Positions 1-6,830 are shown, counted from the first letter of the stretch. The stretch: DNA of 64,000 nt from Streptomyces sp. CB09001 (GCF_003369795.1 NZ_CP026730.1:4393001-4457000); one strand, 5' to 3'. A program made the numbers and translations. The notes: generated by a model not told the origin, from the letters alone.

Positions 1-284
1 CGCAGGGCGGCGGCGATACGGGTCGGCCCCTCCGGGAAGCGGGCGGCGAGCGATTTGATGTCGGCGCCCGCGCCGGTGGGCAGCGACTGGAGGTGGCAGC
101 CGAGGCCGATCGCGAGGAGCGACAGGTCCTTGTGCTGGACCAGGTGGTTGCCGATCACCACGAAGCGGGTGGTGTGGCGGGTGTTGTCGTGGGTGATGCC
201 GCCGCCGTGGCGACGCGTACGGGTCGGATTGTCGGCTGGGGCTGACTGGGCGCGCGAGGGCGCGCTAGGGTCTTCGGTATCCAT
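1..284 (-). CDS. helix-turn-helix regulatory protein, N-terminal part (runs off the window start)
   Basis: An open frame begins with ATG at 284 and continues to base 1 without a stop, giving the first 94 residues. A polar N-terminus of about 30 residues is followed by RFVVIGNHLVQHKDLSLLAI and an ISLAARFPEG-like helix (DIKSLAARFPEGPTRIAAAL). This is the start of the winged-helix domain of a Streptomyces replication/regulator-type DNA-binding family. The rest lies outside the window, so its target cannot be judged. The Shine-Dalgarno is weak. The family call rests on pattern recognition only; the reading frame itself is well supported by codon use. Confidence 0.6.
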   Translation of the reverse strand, partial: MDTEDPSAPSRAQSAPADNPTRTRRHGGGITHDNTRHTTRFVVIGNHLVQHKDLSLLAIGLGCHLQSLPTGAGADIKSLAARFPEGPTRIAAAL

Positions 285-524
285 CGGGAAGGTTCTGTTC
301 CTTGCTTCCTGGGTGGTAGGCCCTCGCACCGGGATGCCAGTCCCAGCGGGGGCCGATGTCTTTTCGGTTGTGCTTGCTTGCGCTGAGAGTAGGGGAGTTG
401 GGGACCCGGAAATCCAGCTCAACCGGCGATGTTCACCCACCCGAGTGACGAAGCGCCTCGGGCGGGAGGGGTGGGGCTTGGTAGGGGTCATTTCCCCGGG
501 TTTTTTGTCTTGGTAGGGCACCGA

Positions 525-560
525 CGGCACCGGAACCTCAGAACGTGGGTTCCGGTGCCG
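525..560 (-). terminator. hairpin across the end of the ATPase gene
   Basis: CGGCACCGGAACC (525-537) and GGTTCCGGTGCCG (548-560) form a perfect 13-bp stem with a 10-nt loop. The stop codon of the minus-strand ATPase gene (538-540) lies in the loop. No U-run follows, which is common for Streptomyces terminators. Confidence 0.6.
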
Positions 561-972
561 TACAGCGCAGTTCGGCCCACACGGTCTTGCGCGGGAAGCG
601 GCCCTCCGTCACTCCCCAGCGGTGCGCCAACGCCTCGACCAGCAGCAGGCCCCGGCCGGATTCGGCGTCGGAGGCCGGCTTTTGAGGGGCGGGGAGTTCC
701 TGGCCCCGCGTGTCGGTGACCTCGATGCGGAGGATGTCGCCGACGACGTACAGGGTGAGCCGGAAATCGCGGCCGGGGACGCGTCCGTGGTCCGCCGCGT
801 TGTTGGCCAGCTCGGCGACGAGGAGGCGTGCCGGGTCCAGGGGTAGGCCCCAGGAACGCAGCTGCTCGGTCGCGAGCAGGCGGGCGAGGCGGGCGCCGCG
901 TGGGGTGGGAGAGAGCTGCACGCTGAAGTTGCGGACGGACGCGGTGAGTTCGGTGGTGGATTTCTGGTTCAC
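538..972 (-). CDS. ATP-binding anti-sigma-factor-like protein (HATPase_c_2)
   Basis: This 144-residue protein is a GHKL ATPase of the RsbW/SpoIIAB-like kind that Streptomyces uses as anti-sigma factors or partners of BldG-type antagonists. Visible motifs are the N-box ELANNAADHG (54-63), the G1 box EVTDTRG (84-90, with D87 expected to read adenine) and the G2 box ESGRGLLLVEALA (105-117). The GTG start at 972 was chosen because residues upstream of it in the open frame are unlike the family. It is divergent from an XRE regulator followed by a DUF397 gene, a standard Streptomyces trio. From memory the position corresponds to SCO4677, a studied anti-sigma factor. The exact start is uncertain. 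Confidence 0.8.
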   Translation of the reverse strand: MNQKSTTELTASVRNFSVQLSPTPRGARLARLLATEQLRSWGLPLDPARLLVAELANNAADHGRVPGRDFRLTLYVVGDILRIEVTDTRGQELPAPQKPASDAESGRGLLLVEALAHRWGVTEGRFPRKTVWAELRCTAPEPTF

Positions 973-1084
973 GTCACTCAGCGTGGCGATGTGTGCGTAC
1001 CGTGAGAAGTGACTCAGCGGGTACGTACGGTGACTGTCCGGCGCTTGTCCAGTGGTGTCGGCGCTGTCGGGGAAGGGGCACGGG
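973..1084. promoter_or_regulatory. divergent promoter region of the anti-sigma/XRE pair with an 8-bp direct repeat
   Basis: This 112-bp gap must contain both promoters. ACTCAGCG occurs at 976-983 and again at 1012-1019, 36 bp apart. Each copy is followed within 16 bp by a GTACG-type sequence, making this a candidate operator pair for the adjacent XRE protein. No confident -35/-10 pair was identified. The RBS of the rightward gene (AAGGGGCACGGG) sits at its right end. Confidence 0.4.
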
Positions 1085-1933
1085 ATGACGGTCGAGACGG
1101 ACGAGTCGGGGTGGGAGGTCGACCCCGACGACGAGTGGGGCGTCGCGGTCATCACCACGGTGGGACGGCAGTTGAAGCTTCGCCGGGAGGCGGCGGGGAT
1201 GCGCGCCGGCGACTTCGGAGTGGCGGTCGGGTACGGGGAGGACCTCGTCTACAAGGTCGAGGGCGGCAAGCGGATTCCCCGGCAGGAGTATCTGGACAGG
1301 GCCGACGAGGTGCTGGGGGCCGGTGGGCTCCTCTCGGCGGCCTGGGAGGACGTGAAGAAGGTCCGGTACCCGAAGAAGGTGCGGGAGCTGGGGAAGCTGG
1401 AGGCGAATGCGGTTGAGATCGCGCTGTACGAGTGCCACATCATCCCGGGGCTGTTGCAGACGCGGGAGCACGCACGCGCTGTGATCGGAGCGGCTCAACC
1501 GCCGTACTCGCCGGATGACGTGGAACGCATGGTGGCCGCGCGTCTGGCCCGGCAGTCGGTCTTCGAACGCTCACCCGCACCCGCGCTCAGCTTCGTCCTG
1601 GAAGAGGGCCCTCTGCGACGGCCCATCGGCGGCACAATGGTCTGGCGTGAGCAGCTTGAACGCCTGCTGGAGGTGGGTCGGTTGCACAACGTCGTGCTTC
1701 AGGTGATGCGGACGAACTGCGACACCCATTCCGGCTTGGACGGGCGGATCGAGCTGCTGAAGTTCCCGGACGGCACGGCGGTGGGGCGCTCCGACGGAGC
1801 CTTCAACAGCCGACCGATCGCCGAGCCCAGACACCTGCGCATCCTCGAACTGCGGTATGGCACGATCCGGGCTCAGGCACTCTCACCGGGGGAGTCGCTG
1901 GCGTTCATCGAGCAACTGCTGGGAGAAACATGA
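1085..1933 (+). CDS. XRE-family regulator with DUF5753 effector-binding domain
   Basis: This 282-residue protein has an N-terminal helix-turn-helix (VGRQLKLRREAAGMRAGDFG to VYKVEGGKRIPRQEYLDRAD, about residues 20-75). A DUF5753 domain follows (ALYECHIIPGLLQTREHARA and later SFVLEEGPLRRPIGG), as in WhiJ/BldB-associated regulators of Streptomyces. The ATG at 1085 follows an AAGGGG ribosome site; an ATG at 1052 lacks one. It overlaps the DUF397 gene by 4 bp (ATGA), so the two are translationally coupled. It probably acts with the divergent ATPase in development-linked regulation. Its operator and ligand are unknown. Confidence 0.85.
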   Translation: MTVETDESGWEVDPDDEWGVAVITTVGRQLKLRREAAGMRAGDFGVAVGYGEDLVYKVEGGKRIPRQEYLDRADEVLGAGGLLSAAWEDVKKVRYPKKVRELGKLEANAVEIALYECHIIPGLLQTREHARAVIGAAQPPYSPDDVERMVAARLARQSVFERSPAPALSFVLEEGPLRRPIGGTMVWREQLERLLEVGRLHNVVLQVMRTNCDTHSGLDGRIELLKFPDGTAVGRSDGAFNSRPIAEPRHLRILELRYGTIRAQALSPGESLAFIEQLLGET

Positions 1934-2121
1934 TCCGCAAGACCGAACTGGTCTGGTTCAAGAGCAGCTACAGCGGCGGAAACGACGGCAACTCCTGCGT
2001 AGAACTGGCGTTGACCCCCGCCACCATCCACATCCGGGACTCCAAGCACACCGACGGCCCCCGCCTCACCCTCACCCCTGCCGCCTGGGCGAGCTTCCTG
2101 CCGTACGCGGCGCAGCGCTGA
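1930..2121 (+). CDS. DUF397 small protein
   Basis: This 63-residue protein carries the DUF397 signature: WFKSSYSGGNDGNSCVELAL near the N-terminus, then IHIRDSKHTDGPRLTLTPAAW and a terminal FLPYA. These proteins are the small partner of DUF5753-type XRE regulators in Streptomyces and modulate them by an unsettled mechanism. The ATG overlaps the upstream stop (ATGA). The last 50 bp overlap the convergent regulator gene at 2072-2971 on the other strand. Confidence 0.9.
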   Translation: MIRKTELVWFKSSYSGGNDGNSCVELALTPATIHIRDSKHTDGPRLTLTPAAWASFLPYAAQR

Positions 2122-2971
2122 CCTCGCTGACCTCCTGCGTGCCGACGACCGACAGCAGCTCCAGCAGACCCGCGCTGTCGGTCCCGACGGCCGGGGTGAA
2201 CCACAGGAGCCGCTGGCGGCCGTCCTCGCTGAAGAGGTTGAGGCAGTTGACCTCGACCAGGCCGATCACCGGGTGGACGAGCCGTTTGCGGTCGTGGCGC
2301 CGGAACGCCACGTCGTGGTCGGCCCACAGCGCGGCGAACTCGGGGGAGACGCCGAGCAGCGTACGGATCATCGCGCCGGCCTCCGTGTCCTTCGCGTCCC
2401 GCCGGGCGGCGGCGGCCCGCAGGTCGGCGACGAAGGAACGGGACTGGTACGCGTGGTCGGCCTCGGGATAGAGCAGCCGGGCCTCCGGCTCGGTGAACCA
2501 CCGGTGCACGAAGCTGGCCCTGGGCCCCCGGTAACCCGACTGGTCCCCGAGCAGCGCCACGGCCAGCGGATTCTGTACGAGGGTGACGTGCAGGTCGGTG
2601 ATCACCTGTGCCGGGGTCGAGTCCAGTTGCCCCAGCAGGTCCAGCATGCCGGGGTGGACGTGCGACGCGGCGCCGCCCTGCACGGGTACCGGCCGGTCGG
2701 CGAGCCGGTACAGGTAGTCCCGCTCGTCGGCGGACAGCCGCAGCGCACGCGCCAGGGCGGCGATCATCTGCTCGGACGGCTGGGACCCGGCGCCGCGCTC
2801 CAGCTCGTTGTAGTAGTCCACGGACGCCCCCGCGAGGTGGGCCACCTCCTCGCGGCGCAGCCCCGGCACCCGGCGGCGCGGTCCGGCCGGGAGTCCGACG
2901 TCGGCCGGGCGGATGCGCTCGCGCCGCGACCGCAGGAACGATCCCAGCTCGGCGTACTTCACAGCGCTCAT
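2072..2971 (-). CDS. XRE-family regulator with MmyB-like ligand-binding domain
   Basis: This 299-residue protein starts MSAVKYAELGSFLRSRRERI. Its helix-turn-helix spans roughly residues 10-75 and contains the typical VPGLRREEVAHLAGASVDYYN. The rest is the MLTR/MmyB ligand-binding domain (VHRWFTEPEARLLYPEAD, LLGVSPEFAALWADHDV, PVIGLVEVNCLNL). Such regulators usually control the divergent oxidoreductase gene next to them, here an SDR separated by 86 bp that contains a perfect palindrome. An ATG three codons upstream (2980) is an alternative start. The last 50 bp overlap the convergent DUF397 gene. Confidence 0.9.
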   Translation of the reverse strand: MSAVKYAELGSFLRSRRERIRPADVGLPAGPRRRVPGLRREEVAHLAGASVDYYNELERGAGSQPSEQMIAALARALRLSADERDYLYRLADRPVPVQGGAASHVHPGMLDLLGQLDSTPAQVITDLHVTLVQNPLAVALLGDQSGYRGPRASFVHRWFTEPEARLLYPEADHAYQSRSFVADLRAAAARRDAKDTEAGAMIRTLLGVSPEFAALWADHDVAFRRHDRKRLVHPVIGLVEVNCLNLFSEDGRQRLLWFTPAVGTDSAGLLELLSVVGTQEVSEVSAAPRTAGSSPRRQG

Positions 2972-3004
2972 GCGGTCCATTCTGCGCCGGGCCGGGCCGC
3001 CGAC

Positions 3005-3025
3005 CCAGGGGATGGCATCCCCTGG
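3005..3025. promoter_or_regulatory. 21-bp palindromic operator candidate between regulator and SDR gene
   Basis: CCAGGGGATG and CATCCCCTGG are perfect inverted repeats around a single central G. The site lies 33 bp upstream of the SDR start and 34 bp from the regulator start, where an autoregulatory operator would be expected. It is inferred to bind the adjacent XRE regulator. Confidence 0.65.
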
Positions 3026-3057
3026 CTGCGGCGGCCGACCGGGCGCATCGTGGAGCC

Positions 3058-3816
3058 ATGACCACGCACACGAATCAACAGACCGCCGTCGAACGGGTCG
3101 CCGTCGTCACCGGCGGATCCCGCGGCATCGGCCGGGCGGTCTCCCAGAAACTCGCCGAGGACGGCCTGGCCGTCGTCGTGAACTACGCCAGTGACGCCTC
3201 GGCCGCCGACGAGACGGTGGCGGCGATCACCGACGCCGGTGGACGGGCGATCGCCGTACGGGCGGACGTGGCGGAGGAGAAGGAGGTCGCCGCCCTGTTC
3301 GACCGGGCGGAGGAGGAGTACGGCGGTGTCGACGTCGTCGTGAACGCGGCCGGGCGGATGACCCTCTCGCCGATCGCCGACCTGGACCTGGCGGCGCTGG
3401 ACGCCATGCACCGCACCAACATCCGCGGCACCTTCGTCGTCGCCCAGCAGGCGGCACGGCGACTGCGTACCGGGGGGTCGTTCGTGGGCTTCTCGACGTC
3501 CGTCGTCGGCACGCAGTTCCCCACGTACGGCGCCTACGCGGCGAGCAAGGGCGCCGTGGAGGCCATGACCATGATTCTCGCGCGTGAGCTGCGCGGCCGG
3601 GACATCACCGTGAACACGGTCGCGCCCGGACCGACGGCGACCGACCTGTTCCTCGACGGCAAGACCCCCGAGCAGGTGGACAGGCTCGCGAAGACCCCGC
3701 CCCTGGAGCGGCTGGGCACCCCGGAGGACATCGCCGCGGTGGTCGCCTTCCTCGGCAGCCCCGCCGGGCACTGGGTGAACGGCCAGATCCTGCGCGCCAA
3801 CGGAGGGATGATCTGA
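3058..3816 (+). CDS. SDR-family NAD(P)-dependent oxidoreductase
   Basis: This 252-residue classical short-chain dehydrogenase has the Rossmann glycine motif TGGSRGIG (18-25), a VVNAAG strand-4 motif, and catalytic Ser (146-148, GFSTS), Tyr160 and Lys164 (YAASK). A C-terminal WVNGQILRANGGMI is typical of 3-oxoacyl-ACP-reductase-like members. The expected reaction is NAD(P)H-dependent carbonyl/alcohol interconversion on an unknown small substrate. The ATG at 3058 fits family length. It is followed 1 bp later by a tautomerase gene and is probably controlled by the divergent XRE regulator. Confidence 0.92.
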   Translation: MTTHTNQQTAVERVAVVTGGSRGIGRAVSQKLAEDGLAVVVNYASDASAADETVAAITDAGGRAIAVRADVAEEKEVAALFDRAEEEYGGVDVVVNAAGRMTLSPIADLDLAALDAMHRTNIRGTFVVAQQAARRLRTGGSFVGFSTSVVGTQFPTYGAYAASKGAVEAMTMILARELRGRDITVNTVAPGPTATDLFLDGKTPEQVDRLAKTPPLERLGTPEDIAAVVAFLGSPAGHWVNGQILRANGGMI

Positions 3817-3817
3817 C

Positions 3818-4027
3818 ATGCCTTTCGCCCACTTCAAGGTCCCCGCGGGCACTCTCTCGGCGGAGGACAAGAAGAAGATCGTCGAACGCACCACCGACCT
3901 CTACGCGGAGATCTACGGGGAGCGCGCCCGTCCGACCACCGTCGTCCTGGTCGACGAGGTCCCGGACGGCGGCTGGGGCGTCGCGGGCAACGTCCTCACC
4001 GCCGCGATGCTGAACGGGGAGGGGTAG
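3818..4027 (+). CDS. tautomerase family protein (4-oxalocrotonate tautomerase-like)
   Basis: This 69-residue protein begins Met-Pro, so removal of Met exposes the N-terminal proline that acts as catalytic base in the tautomerase superfamily. The rest fits a short beta-alpha-beta unit (HFKVPAGTLSAEDKKKIVER, then PTTVVLVDEVPDGGWGVAGN). The start follows the SDR stop by a single base, so the two form an operon and may act on the same carbonyl substrate. The substrate is unknown. Confidence 0.8.
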   Translation: MPFAHFKVPAGTLSAEDKKKIVERTTDLYAEIYGERARPTTVVLVDEVPDGGWGVAGNVLTAAMLNGEG

Positions 4028-4095
4028 CGTCACGGGGAGGCCGGCGTCGCCGGGAGGCCTTCGTCTCATCCAGTGATCGGGTGCTGGCCATGGGG

Positions 4096-4122
4096 TTTAC
4101 ATGCGCGTAACACTTAAGTGTC
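4096..4122. promoter_or_regulatory. candidate GlnR box upstream of gdhA
   Basis: TTTAC (4096), GTAAC (4107) and GTGTC (4118) are each separated by exactly six bases. This is the periodicity of the Streptomyces GlnR operator (GTnAC-n6-GAAAC repeated). The perfect 12-bp palindrome ACACTTAAGTGT (4110-4121) overlaps it. The position, about 80 bp before the gdhA start, suits nitrogen control. The GlnR assignment comes from knowledge of the regulon, not from a scan. Confidence 0.55.
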
Positions 4123-4152
4123 CCGCGCGCGGCAACGGCGCCGAGCGCCTCC

Positions 4153-4177
4153 CACCGGTCGCTGTATGCGACCGGTG
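4153..4177 (+). promoter_or_regulatory. gdhA: stem-loop in the gdhA leader
   Basis: CACCGGTCGC and GCGACCGGTG form a perfect 10-bp stem with loop TGTAT. It ends 24 bp before the GTG start, between the GlnR-like box and the ribosome site. It could stabilise the transcript, attenuate it, or act as an operator. No known riboswitch resembles it. Confidence 0.5.
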
Positions 4178-4201
4178 CCCGCCGTGCCAGAAAGGGCCCC
4201 T

Positions 4202-5560
4202 GTGACGACGCGAAGCGAGACGCAGACCACCCTCGACCACCTGCTCACCGAGATCGAGCACCGCAATCCGGCCCAGCCCGAGTTCCACCAGGCGGCCCAC
4301 GAGGTCCTGGAGACCCTGGCGCCGGTCGTCGCGGCCCGCCCCGAGTACGCCGAGCCGGGGCTCATCGAGCGGCTGGTCGAGCCGGAGCGCCAGGTGATGT
4401 TCCGGGTGCCGTGGCAGGACGACGAGGGCCGCGTCCGCGTCAACCGGGGCTTCCGCGTCGAGTTCAACAGCGCGCTGGGCCCGTACAAGGGCGGTCTGCG
4501 CTTCCACCCGTCCGTCAACCTGGGCGTCATCAAGTTCCTGGGCTTCGAGCAGATCTTCAAGAACGCGCTGACCGGCCTCGGCATCGGCGGTGGCAAGGGC
4601 GGCAGCGACTTCGACCCGCACGGGCGCAGCGACGCGGAGGTCATGCGGTTCTGCCAGTCCTTCATGACGGAGCTGTACCGGCACATCGGCGAGCACACGG
4701 ACGTCCCGGCGGGCGACATCGGCGTCGGGGGCCGGGAGATCGGCTACCTCTTCGGCCAGTACCGCCGGATCACCAACCGCTGGGAGTCCGGCGTCCTGAC
4801 CGGCAAGGGCCAGGGCTGGGGCGGCTCGCTGATCCGCCCGGAGGCGACCGGTTACGGCAACGTGCTCTTCGCGGCGGCGATGCTGCGTGAGCGCGGCGAG
4901 GACCTGGAAGGCCAGACCGCGGTCGTCTCCGGCTCCGGCAACGTGGCGATCTACACCATCGAGAAGCTGACCGCCCTCGGCGCCAACGCCGTCACCTGCT
5001 CGGACTCCTCCGGCTACGTCGTCGACGAGAAGGGCATCGACCTCGACCTGCTGAAGCAGATCAAGGAGGTCGAGCGCGGCCGCGTCGACGCGTACGCCGA
5101 GCGCAGGGGCGCCTCTGCCCGCTTCGTGCCCGGCGGCAGCGTCTGGGACGTTCCGGCCGACCTCGCCCTGCCGTCCGCCACGCAGAACGAGCTGGACGAG
5201 AACGCCGCCGCCACCCTCGTCCGCAACGGCGTGAAGGCGGTCTCCGAGGGCGCGAACATGCCGACCACCCCCGAGGCCGTCCACCTGCTCCAGCAGGCGG
5301 GCGTGGCCTTCGGCCCCGGCAAGGCGGCCAACGCGGGCGGCGTCGCGGTCAGCGCCCTGGAGATGGCGCAGAACCACGCCCGTACGTCGTGGACGGCGGC
5401 GCGGGTCGAGGAGGAGCTGGCGGACATCATGACCAGCATCCACACCACCTGCCACGAGACCGCCGAGCGCTACGACGCCCCCGGCGACTACGTCACCGGC
5501 GCGAACATCGCCGGCTTCGAACGCGTGGCCGACGCGATGCTGGCCCAGGGCGTCATCTGA
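4202..5560 (+). CDS. gdhA: NADP-specific glutamate dehydrogenase
   Basis: This 452-residue hexameric-type enzyme catalyses reductive amination of 2-oxoglutarate to glutamate with NADPH, the ammonium-rich assimilation route. Family motifs are VNRGFRVEFNSALGPYKGGL, the substrate-binding GGGKGGSDFDPHG, VPAGDIGVGGREIG, the Rossmann VVSGSGNVAIYT, SEGANMPTTPEA and KAANAGGVAVSALEM. GTG at 4202 is preceded by AAAGGG and gives family length; an earlier in-frame GTG at 4118 lies inside the promoter region. The gene is monocistronic, with a GlnR-like box upstream and a strong hairpin downstream. Confidence 0.97.
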   Translation: MTTRSETQTTLDHLLTEIEHRNPAQPEFHQAAHEVLETLAPVVAARPEYAEPGLIERLVEPERQVMFRVPWQDDEGRVRVNRGFRVEFNSALGPYKGGLRFHPSVNLGVIKFLGFEQIFKNALTGLGIGGGKGGSDFDPHGRSDAEVMRFCQSFMTELYRHIGEHTDVPAGDIGVGGREIGYLFGQYRRITNRWESGVLTGKGQGWGGSLIRPEATGYGNVLFAAAMLRERGEDLEGQTAVVSGSGNVAIYTIEKLTALGANAVTCSDSSGYVVDEKGIDLDLLKQIKEVERGRVDAYAERRGASARFVPGGSVWDVPADLALPSATQNELDENAAATLVRNGVKAVSEGANMPTTPEAVHLLQQAGVAFGPGKAANAGGVAVSALEMAQNHARTSWTAARVEEELADIMTSIHTTCHETAERYDAPGDYVTGANIAGFERVADAMLAQGVI

Positions 5561-5610
5561 CGGACCTGACGGACCTGACGGACCTGACGGACCCGACGGA
5601 CCCGACGGCC
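5558..5610. repeat. 9-bp tandem repeat starting at the gdhA stop codon
   Basis: The unit TGACGGACC occurs four times from 5558, then as CGACGGACC and a partial CGACGGCC. The first unit includes the TGA stop, so each perfect copy supplies another in-phase TGA. It looks like slippage-derived expansion. Confidence 0.85.
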
Positions 5611-5658
5611 GAGAACATCGTCCTCGCCTGACGCCGGCGCGTCATCCGGCGCGCACTT

Positions 5659-5702
5659 TGCAGCTGGGGCCCGCATCCCTCGGGGTGCGGGCCCCAGCTG
5701 CA
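5659..5702 (+). terminator. gdhA: gdhA terminator hairpin
   Basis: TGCAGCTGGGGCCCGCA and TGCGGGCCCCAGCTGCA form a perfect 17-bp stem around TCCCTCGGGG, whose CCC and GGG can pair further. It lies 99 bp after the stop, and no poly-T follows. Confidence 0.85.
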
Positions 5703-6004
5703 TATACGTTTCGCAGCTGCTCCAGCCCCTGGGACCACTGCGAGGAATTCGCAGTTCCGAGAACACGGATTCCCGCTCATGCGGAATCCTCGTGCAATTC
5801 TCCACGCGCCCTGCGCTGCGGAAATTCCTTGATATGTGCCGCGCAAAGCCGTCCCATCTCCGGCTGACCGCCGTACGGAACGGTTCCGCGTACACGGACC
5901 GGGTCCGCCTGCGCGACATCACCGACGAACTCGGCAACGCCCTGGGCGCCCCCGTCCTCTCCCGCTGAACCGCCCCACCACGGCGGGTCGCCCAGGGAGC
6001 GGCC
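5703..6004. other. gene-poor spacer after gdhA with small inverted repeats
   Basis: The first 130 bp are AT-rich for this genome. They hold two inverted repeats: CTGCGA/TCGCAG at 5738-5754 and GGATTCC/GGAATCC at 5767-5789 (with inner CGC/GCG). The second half contains a short open frame listed separately. Confidence 0.5.
5834..5968 (+). pseudogene. possible 44-codon ORF or gene remnant
   Basis: ATG at 5834 opens a 44-residue frame containing VRNGSAYTDRVRLRDITDEL and ending in GAPVLSR. The C-terminal two thirds have coding-like composition and a strong GC third-position bias from about 5880 on, whereas the start lies in AT-rich DNA without a ribosome site. This suggests the tail of a lost gene, although a genuine short gene cannot be excluded. 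I do not recognise the family. Confidence 0.3.
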
Positions 6005-6364
6005 TCAGTGGTCGGAGTAGCTGAAGTCGCCCACGGTCCAGGCACTGACGTCCTCGAGCGCCACGCGGTACATCCCGCCCGTCTCCGGGATCCCCATCGT
6101 GCCCTGGAGGATCCGGGCGACATGGAAATGCAGGTGCGTGGGCGGTCCGTCGGGTTTCGCGGGGGCCTCGAAGACGGTGGAGAAGTCGCCCAGGTCGGCG
6201 GAGTCCGTCAGCACTTCCGAAACCCTCTGCCTCCACACCCTCTCGGGGGCCAGGCGACCGGTGATGACAGCACCGTGGGTGATCACGGTCAAGGACATCC
6301 GGCTGCTCTGTCCGGACTCCACGAGAGCAGCGATGTCAATGAGCAGCTCGTCAGGCTTCGACAT
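6005..6364 (-). CDS. small protein, possibly GvpU-like
   Basis: This 119-residue protein starts MSKPDELLIDIAALVESGQS. It contains MSLTVITHGAVITGRL and a PTHLHFHVARI strand followed by YRVALEDVSAWTVGDFSYSD. The order (amphipathic helix, beta strands with THGxVITG, HLHFHVARI, then a short VALEDVSAW strand) resembles the gas-vesicle accessory family GvpU, but no other gvp gene is present. It lies 49 bp downstream of a MerR regulator on the same strand, so the two probably form an operon. Function is unproven. Confidence 0.6.
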   Translation of the reverse strand: MSKPDELLIDIAALVESGQSSRMSLTVITHGAVITGRLAPERVWRQRVSEVLTDSADLGDFSTVFEAPAKPDGPPTHLHFHVARILQGTMGIPETGGMYRVALEDVSAWTVGDFSYSDH

Positions 6365-6413
6365 GAGGACGGATTTTATCCGCCTCTCCTCCCGGGTGGA
6401 GCGGTCGGTGGCC

Positions 6414-6770
6414 CTACCGCGGGGGACGGCCGCTCCCGGAGCCGTCGCCGGAGGCTTCGGCGCCACCGCGTCGCAGTTCCTCGTTGATGCGCTGGGCCTC
6501 TTCGAGCTGGTCCTCCAGGATGATGATGCGGCAGGCTGCCTCGATGGCGGTCCCCTGGTCGACCATCTCGCGGGCGCGAGCGGCGATACGCAGCTGATAG
6601 CGGGAGTAGCGGCGATGGCCGCCCTCCGAACGCAGTGGCGTGATCAGCCGCGCTTCACCGAGGGCCCGCAGGAAGGCGGGCGTCGTGCCGAGCATCGCGG
6701 CGGCTCGTCCCATGGTGTACGCGGGGTAGTCGTCGTCGTCGATTCGGTCGAGCGGTGTACCTGCGGTCAT
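6414..6770 (-). CDS. MerR-family transcriptional regulator
   Basis: This 118-residue regulator has a single MerR winged-helix domain (YTMGRAAAMLGTTPAFLRAL, then EARLITPLRSEGGHRRYSRY, about residues 14-60). A C-terminal coiled coil follows (IIILEDQLEEAQRINEELRR). It has no effector domain, as in HspR-like short MerR proteins. The ATG at 6770 is preceded by AGAGG. A 15-bp-arm hairpin sits 28 bp upstream of the start. It probably regulates itself and the GvpU-like gene downstream. Confidence 0.88.
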   Translation of the reverse strand: MTAGTPLDRIDDDDYPAYTMGRAAAMLGTTPAFLRALGEARLITPLRSEGGHRRYSRYQLRIAARAREMVDQGTAIEAACRIIILEDQLEEAQRINEELRRGGAEASGDGSGSGRPPR

Positions 6771-6798
6771 CTGCACCTCTGTTCGGGGAATGCGTCGA

Positions 6799-6830
6799 GG
6801 GGCCTTGGTGCCGAACGGCACCAAGGCCCC
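6799..6830. promoter_or_regulatory. long perfect inverted repeat upstream of the MerR gene
   Basis: GGGGCCTTGGTGCCG (6799-6813) and CGGCACCAAGGCCCC (6816-6830) are perfect 15-bp arms around AA. It lies 28 bp upstream of the MerR start, in the probable leader or promoter. No gene on either strand ends here, so an operator or attenuator is more likely than a terminator. Confidence 0.6.

Noticed and set aside
4097..5455. 452-codon minus-strand frame opposite gdhA
   Set aside because: Mirror frame of gdhA with no family features.
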